The notes under the pieces: generated by a model
What the model was told of the DNA's origin: nothing
What the model saw: only the letters and a program-made list of their open reading frames with translations
Databases searched by the model: none
In this document: one piece after another, positions 48,147 to 52,115 of the stretch
Layout: each line of letters begins with the position of its first letter
How positions within the stretch are numbered: position 1 is the stretch's first letter
Source of the DNA: a virus
DNA length: 52,115 nt
Strand: one strand, 5' to 3'
Virus record (IMG/VR): IMGVR_UViG_3300034175_000039
Location: 1-52,115 of that record
Program-made: the position numbers and the translations under genes

Positions 48147-49219
48147 GCGATTTTTTCACGGTCGCGTTCTGACATGCCTTTGAACAGATAAATTTCTTCC
48201 ACGTCATCCCAATCGACGCCGATGGATAGCGCAGCCGCGCCCATCCCAATTGCTCGGCTGCTAACGACGTGGCGAATTTTCTTATCGGTCACGTTCTTGC
48301 GAACGGACCACACGCGGTCTAGCCAACGGTGCTGATCACCGGCAAACATTTGTTCAAGCGTCGTGTCGTAATCCACATTGATCGTTGCGAACCGGTCAAG
48401 CGATGCGGCGTCCAACTCATTGCGCCCGACATAAACGCGGTCTGCGCCAGTGCCGAACGTGTTAGCCGTCGCGATCATGCGAAAATCGGGATGACGCATC
48501 ACCGGTGCGGCTTGGTCGGGAAAGGTACAATAGCCGTTGGCAAGCGCGCTGTTCGCAGCTAGCAGCGCCGACGCATCCCATGCGTCGATTTCGTCCGCAA
48601 TCCAAACGCCGCCGCTTTCGAACGCATGACGAAACGGCGTGCTGTGATATTTGCCCATACCGTCAACAAAGCCGATCAATTCATGTGTATCATTGATGGT
48701 ATTGGTGATCTTGAACGCGAGTTGCAGCGCCTTCGCTACATGTTCACCGATAGTGGTCTTACCGCATCCGGCCGGTCCGACCAACATGACCGCATGTCCA
48801 AGCGATGCGATCTTTATGACCAATTCAGTTCGATAGTGAATTAATCCTTCAAGCGTTATCGATCCACGTGGTGATATGATTTCCAACTGACGTGGCGGCA
48901 TTGCACTTAGTAGCTTTTGCGCTTCGTCAAAGGCGAGTACGCGAATGGTGTTTTCGGTTATGGAACCGTTCGTAAAAACGGTCATCGTCGCTAAGACTGC
49001 TGCCGCTGTTGCACGCTGGATATCGTCAGCTTGGGGGGTGTTCGGACGCCCGCCCGCATGGTAAAGGTTGACAAGATCAACGAAAGACATGGCGTGAACC
49101 GCGACCGGCTGCAAACCGCACTCAATCGCATATTCGATCAATTGCAGTTTATCGCTTGGATTGGGCATGTAATTAGCGGGGTCGCCAAGCTGCCATTCAA
49201 TCAATTTTTTCCGGTTCAT
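48143..49219 (-). CDS. MoxR/CobS-like AAA+ ATPase
   Basis: A 358-aa protein. Walker A GPAGCGKTT (residues 148-156), Walker B GVWIADEID (D209, E210), sensor 1 MIATANTFGTGADRVYVGRN and arginine-containing ALDRF-like segment (AASLDRFATINVDYD) mark the MoxR/CobS clade. An N-terminal helical domain of about 140 residues precedes it. Such ATPases in phages are usually paired with VWA proteins, as here. They may insert cofactors or remodel host or virion complexes. Confidence 0.85.
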   Translation of the reverse strand: MNRKKLIEWQLGDPANYMPNPSDKLQLIEYAIECGLQPVAVHAMSFVDLVNLYHAGGRPNTPQADDIQRATAAAVLATMTVFTNGSITENTIRVLAFDEAQKLLSAMPPRQLEIISPRGSITLEGLIHYRTELVIKIASLGHAVMLVGPAGCGKTTIGEHVAKALQLAFKITNTINDTHELIGFVDGMGKYHSTPFRHAFESGGVWIADEIDAWDASALLAANSALANGYCTFPDQAAPVMRHPDFRMIATANTFGTGADRVYVGRNELDAASLDRFATINVDYDTTLEQMFAGDQHRWLDRVWSVRKNVTDKKIRHVVSSRAIGMGAAALSIGVDWDDVEEIYLFKGMSERDREKIA

Positions 49220-49257
49220 CGCACGGTCTTAAAAGCAACCTAACGCAAATGCAACAC

Positions 49258-49282
49258 GAATTTGACCGCTATGTCAAAATTT
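49258..49282. promoter_or_regulatory. Divergent-promoter palindrome between ATPase and tail genes
   Basis: TTTGAC-CGCTAT-GTCAAA is a perfect inverted repeat flanked by A/T. Each arm supplies a TTGAC -35-like box, one per strand, facing the ATPase gene (minus) and the tail genes (plus). It may be a shared operator. -10 boxes are weak (TTGCAT on the minus strand). Confidence 0.5.
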
Positions 49283-49298
49283 ATTCAGGTGGATGACC

Positions 49299-49754
49299 AT
49301 GGCGCAACGATACACCGGACGACAACGCGCTTACGGTCATTTGACCGCTGATATAGAAGATTTTGTGGCAACGTCCGAAAAACGAATGATCGCATTGATG
49401 CGTGAAAGCATTCAGGACGTTGTGTTGAACGCCCAAACGCCAGTGGGTAAAGGCGGGCGTATGCGCGTCGATACCGGCTTTCTTCGTGCGTCCGGTCAGG
49501 CATCGTTGACGGGCATGCCGACCGGCCCGACGCGTGGTGAACTAACGGCACCGGGATCATACGGTTACAATGAGAATACCGTTACCGTGAAACTTGGTGA
49601 TTTGAAGATTGGTCAGACGTTCCACTTTGGATGGACCGCCGAATATGCCAAGTATCGCGAGTTATACGATGGTTTTTTAGAGGGTGCTTTGCAGAATTGG
49701 GCAAGGATCGTCGCGTTCAATACTGATAGCATTCGGCAAAGGATCAAGAAATGA
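49299..49754 (+). CDS. Tail completion protein (HK97 gp10-like)
   Basis: A 151-aa protein; ATG 49299 sits seven bases after AGGTGG, and ATG 49293 is too close to it. Signature VVLNAQTPVGKGGRMRVDTGFLRAS and FHFGWTAEYAKYRELYDGFLEGALQNW matches the gp10 head-tail or tail-completion family. It joins neck and tail tube. Confidence 0.82.
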   Translation: MAQRYTGRQRAYGHLTADIEDFVATSEKRMIALMRESIQDVVLNAQTPVGKGGRMRVDTGFLRASGQASLTGMPTGPTRGELTAPGSYGYNENTVTVKLGDLKIGQTFHFGWTAEYAKYRELYDGFLEGALQNWARIVAFNTDSIRQRIKK

Positions 49755-50167
49755 GCGACATGGAAGATCACGCCATTTTGGCAATCTTGCAAGGTGAAAC
49801 AACCTTAGCGGTTGAGGCGTGCGCAATTCCGACGTTGCCCGTCAAATATTTCGGGATCGGCTTTACCGTCCCGAACGACCAAAAATGGCTTGAAATTGTT
49901 TGGTTGCCTAATAATCGCAGTGGTGATTATTGGGGCGATGAAAAGAACTATCGCGGCACCTATCGTTTGATCTTGCATTGGCCAAATGATGGTGCCGGGC
50001 CTTACGAACCGATGTTGTTGTTGAGTAACATCACGTCACGTTTCGCAAAGAATAGAATGTTGCAATACGTTCAGATTTATGACAACCCGGATAGCGGCGG
50101 CGTGCTAGAGCAAGGGGCCGAAAATCTGTATCCGGCTAGCGTCCGTTATCAGTGTTTCAAACGATGA
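49751..50167 (+). CDS. Tail terminator protein (DUF4128-like)
   Basis: A 138-aa protein in the terminator position, between tail completion and tube genes. FTVPNDQKWLEIVWLPNNRS and YRGTYRLILHWPNDGAGPY recall the phage tail-terminator DUF4128 pattern. It caps the tail tube and binds the neck. ATGA overlaps on both sides. Confidence 0.75.
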   Translation: MSDMEDHAILAILQGETTLAVEACAIPTLPVKYFGIGFTVPNDQKWLEIVWLPNNRSGDYWGDEKNYRGTYRLILHWPNDGAGPYEPMLLLSNITSRFAKNRMLQYVQIYDNPDSGGVLEQGAENLYPASVRYQCFKR

Positions 50168-50178
50168 AAGGTTTCGCT

Positions 50179-50985
50179 ATGCGCCGTCGCTCAATCCTAC
50201 TGGCATCCGCCGTCGCGGCCTTCCCGGTCGCTCACTTCAACACCAACGCCGGGTCGAAGCTGTTCGTGTGCGCCACGCCGCAACAGTCCGATCTTACGCA
50301 GGCGCAGTTTGAAGCCCTCGTATGGGTTCAGGTCAAGGGCGTCGGCTCGCACGGTGAAACCGGGCAGTCCACCAATATTCTGACCTATGACACGTGGGAT
50401 ACGGTCGTCATCCAAAAGGCGAAGGGAATGACCGACGCGGGATCACCGGAAATCGAATTGGCGCGCGATCCCTTGGACGCGGGGCAAATCATTTTGCGAA
50501 CCATTTGTTCGCCGTCGAATATGAACTTCGCGTTCAAGATTACGCGTAACGATCCCAACGTGATCACCGGCACGCCGACGACAATTTACAACCGTGGTCT
50601 TGTCGTTGGACCGCGCCGCCCGATGGGGCGGAACGAAGATTTCGATTTGGAAATGTTCACGCTTGGTTTGCAGCAAGTCGAATTGGTCGTTGATCCGTCC
50701 GGCGCGGGCGTTCCGCCCACGCTTACCGTTGCCCCGGTTATCACCGGAACGGCGCAGGTCAATTCCGTCCTTACCGCCAGTACGGGCACCTTCACCGGTG
50801 ACGCGACCATTGTGCGAACGTATCAGTGGTTCGCGGGTGGCGTGCTTATCCCCGGTGCGACCGCGAACACGTACATTCCGGTCGCCGCCAACGTCGGCAA
50901 GGTCATCAGCGTGCGTGTCACCGGTACGAACGCAGCCGGTAGCGCGATTGGTCATTCGGCACCGACCACCGCCGTCATTGCTTAG
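50179..50985 (+). CDS. Major tail tube protein with Ig-like domain
   Basis: A 268-aa protein; ATG 50179 has AAAGG eight bases upstream, while ATG 50164 is in an ATGA overlap. The N-terminus MRRRSILLASAVAAFPVAHF is hydrophobic. The tube domain covers about residues 20-185, followed by a C-terminal Ig-like domain (about 185-268) with TGTAQVNSVLTASTGTF, TYQWFAGG, SVRVTGTNAAGSA. Such added Ig domains decorate tail surfaces. A strong terminator follows. Confidence 0.87.
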   Translation: MRRRSILLASAVAAFPVAHFNTNAGSKLFVCATPQQSDLTQAQFEALVWVQVKGVGSHGETGQSTNILTYDTWDTVVIQKAKGMTDAGSPEIELARDPLDAGQIILRTICSPSNMNFAFKITRNDPNVITGTPTTIYNRGLVVGPRRPMGRNEDFDLEMFTLGLQQVELVVDPSGAGVPPTLTVAPVITGTAQVNSVLTASTGTFTGDATIVRTYQWFAGGVLIPGATANTYIPVAANVGKVISVRVTGTNAAGSAIGHSAPTTAVIA

Positions 50986-51009
50986 AATTAGACCGGCTTG
51001 ACAGAATTG

Positions 51010-51044
51010 GAGAGGCGGCACAAACATGCCGCCTCTCTTTTTTT
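51010..51044 (+). terminator. Rho-independent terminator after tail tube gene
   Basis: GAGAGGCGGC pairs with GCCGCCTCTC (10 bp, eight-base loop), followed by T7. It would keep tube-protein mRNA in excess over the downstream chaperone and tape measure genes. Confidence 0.92.
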
Positions 51045-51064
51045 GCGTTGATGGGGACGTAAAA

Positions 51065-51502
51065 ATGGCCGATCTTGCACAAATCAAAAGCGGTGATCGT
51101 GAAATCGAAATCGTAAACCCCGGCACGACCGATAAAATCGGTGTTCGTGTCAAGCTCATGTCCATCGATGATGAACGGATGCAAAAGATCAAGCGTCGCA
51201 TTACTGACGAGCGTTTGCGCTTGGAACAGCGTGGCAAGGTTTTCAAGGCGGAAGAGATTGAAGAGAACCGCAACAATATTCTGTTCAACGCCATGATCGA
51301 TTGGGAATGGTATAACCCGACCGGCAAAGCGGGTGACAAGGGTTTTGATCCCGATGCCGCGCCCGAATTCGAAGGCGGTGTACCGCAATTCGACCGGCGC
51401 AGCGTTATCAATGTTCTGACCAAGCTTCCTTGGTTTGCCGATCAAGTCAACGAAGCCGTTGGCGACACCAAAGCTTTTTTCACGACCTCCAAGCCGATCT
51501 AG
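51065..51502 (+). CDS. Tail assembly chaperone (gpG-like)
   Basis: A 145-aa protein; ATG 51065 follows GGGGACGTAAAA. It lies between tube and tape measure, with acidic and helical content (RMQKIKRRITDERLRLEQRGK). The last codons contain the slippery site T TTT TTC, where a fraction of ribosomes shift -1 to make a longer gpGT-like protein. The chaperones coat the tape measure during tail assembly. Confidence 0.85.
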   Translation: MADLAQIKSGDREIEIVNPGTTDKIGVRVKLMSIDDERMQKIKRRITDERLRLEQRGKVFKAEEIEENRNNILFNAMIDWEWYNPTGKAGDKGFDPDAAPEFEGGVPQFDRRSVINVLTKLPWFADQVNEAVGDTKAFFTTSKPI

Positions 51503-51897
51503 TTGAGGCGATCCGCGTTCGCGTCCGGTACTTGACGCCCGATGAAAAAGGGCAAACCCGACGCGAACGCAATGATCAGTTTGGAGAACCAGCACCGCCT
51601 TTAATTGTTCCTCCAATGGGGCGGTATCTTTGGGATTGGTATTACGACTTAAGCGAAAGTATTCGTCGCGTCCGCGATGGTGTATGCGAACCAATTCCAC
51701 CATCCGAATACATCGCTTGGTTACAAGCGACGGGCAACATTGTTTATGCGCACGAATATGCTATTCTGCGTGCCATGGATGATTCTTATTGCACTGAAAT
51801 GAATTCAGAGCTTTCGGATTATCGTGAACGGGAACGTGCGGCGGCGGAAGCGCAAGCGGAAGCAAACCGCCGTAAATCCAAGCGTAAAGGGCAATAA
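51065..51897 (+). CDS. Tail assembly chaperone, -1 frameshift product (gpGT-like)
   Basis: Fusion of about 277 aa. Zero-frame reading ends at TAG 51500; a -1 shift at 51475-51481 continues into FHDLQADLVEAIRVRVRYLT and runs to 51897. The extension carries PPMGRYLWDWYYDLSESIRR and a basic Lys/Arg tail. No good independent start exists for the second frame: its first Met (51430) lies far inside the upstream gene and has no ribosome site. This matches the conserved lambda G/GT arrangement. Confidence 0.88.
51475..51481 (+). promoter_or_regulatory. -1 ribosomal frameshift site (T TTT TTC)
   Basis: A perfect XXXYYYZ heptamer read as GCT TTT TTC in the zero frame. Sequence before and after is coding-like in both frames and the -1 frame opens exactly at this point. 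A downstream stem was not identified by eye. Confidence 0.88.
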
Positions 51898-52115
51898 ATG
51901 GCCGATATTGCTCAACTTGGCTTTGGTGTTGATACCGGTGGTCTTAAAGATGGTAAGGCCGCTCTTGACGCTTTGGTGCCATCGGCTGATCGTGCTGAAA
52001 AATCATCGGCAAAGCTTTCGAATACATTAGCCCGCGTTGATGCGTCCGCCGATAAGTTGATGGCAGCGGCAACGGGGTTGTCGTCCGCCGTTGAAAAAAT
52101 GTCGAATGTGTTAGA
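51898..52115 (+). CDS. Tape measure protein, N-terminal part (continues at position 18)
   Basis: ATG 51898 directly follows the chaperone stop (TAAATGG). The residues begin MADIAQLGFGVDTGGLKDGK and read on without a stop to the window end. With the 17-bp overlap removed they join position 18 in frame (201 bases, 67 codons, before position 1). The LGFGVDTGGL(K)xGxxAL start is typical of siphophage tape measures. Confidence 0.92.
   Translation, partial: MADIAQLGFGVDTGGLKDGKAALDALVPSADRAEKSSAKLSNTLARVDASADKLMAAATGLSSAVEKMSNVL
52099..52115. repeat. 17-bp terminal overlap, identical to 1-17
   Basis: Second copy of the terminal 17-mer. See the entry at position 1; it shows that the window is a full circle. 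Confidence 0.9.

Noticed and set aside
50443-51423. 326-codon open frame on the - strand
   Set aside because: It crosses the tail-tube gene, a strong terminator and the chaperone gene. Low-complexity Arg/Ser composition indicates a shadow frame.
1-52115. Integrase, excisionase, attachment site or other sign of lysogeny
   Set aside because: No tyrosine or serine recombinase motifs were seen in any frame, and the HTH proteins alone do not support lysogeny.
1-52115. tRNA genes or CRISPR arrays
   Set aside because: No cloverleaf with a GGTTCRAAYCC-type T-arm and no regularly spaced repeat set was found. The origin repeats are too few and too close.

Overview
The window is a complete, circularly closed genome of a tailed double-stranded DNA phage with siphovirus-type tail genes. 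Its last 17 bases repeat its first 17, and the tape-measure gene runs across that joint in one unbroken frame, so the unique length is 52,098 bp. A lipoprotein spanin and an N-acetylmuramidase-type endolysin point to a Gram-negative host. The muramidase type, the DUF4055 portal and the P22-like coat fit phages of Alphaproteobacteria such as sphingomonads, but the host is an inference. I see no integrase, excisionase pair, tRNA, CRISPR array or insertion sequence, so a virulent lifestyle is likely though not proven.

Layout, with coordinates wrapping through the end. (1) 35046-46127, + strand: DNA packaging and head (TerS, TerL, portal, scaffold, P22-like coat, connector proteins, minor head protein). 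Three small minus-strand genes are embedded here (40752, 40940, 43768), the last two with their own promoters. (2) 46124-49219, - strand: a five-gene block with a MoxR/CobS-like AAA+ ATPase and a VWA-like partner. (3) 49299-52115 continuing to 1-12104, + strand: tail completion, tail terminator, tail tube, tail chaperones with a -1 frameshift, tape measure, tail tip, an SGNH-esterase tail spike, then lysis (endolysin, holin candidates, nested Rz/Rz1 spanins). (4) 12125-17820, - strand: family B DNA polymerase, DUF2815-like ssDNA-binding protein, DUF2800/RecB-like nuclease and a Pro-rich protein. (5) 17930-23671, + strand: DNA methyltransferase, SF2 helicase, DUF4031, macro-like, SLOG/DprA-like and VRR-NUC proteins, and a small TetR-type DNA-binding protein. 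(6) 23668-25480, - strand: small accessory genes. (7) 25600-29005, + strand: HTH protein, primase-polymerase/SF3 helicase, PP-loop ATPase. (8) 29211-34973, - strand: about eighteen small early-type genes, a DEDDh exonuclease, and a 335-bp AT-rich gene-free region with a long inverted repeat that looks like a replication origin.

The replication set would work as follows: the PrimPol-helicase opens and primes, the family B polymerase extends, the DUF2815 protein coats single strands, and the nucleases and SF2 helicase process intermediates. Minus-strand small-gene units are headed by a family of near-identical promoters (TTGAC, 17-nt spacer, TA-rich -10). Several share a spacer with a GACCAT-N4-ATGRCC dyad, and several embed the stop codon of the preceding gene. 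This suggests a phage-wide regulon. Further points of interest are a coding-like +1-frame extension after the DUF2815 gene, an AVFPVAF-type motif shared by the N-termini of several virion proteins, a Trp-repeat micro-gene and the AAA+/VWA pair. Seven genes shorter than 60 codons were found by direct reading of the gaps.
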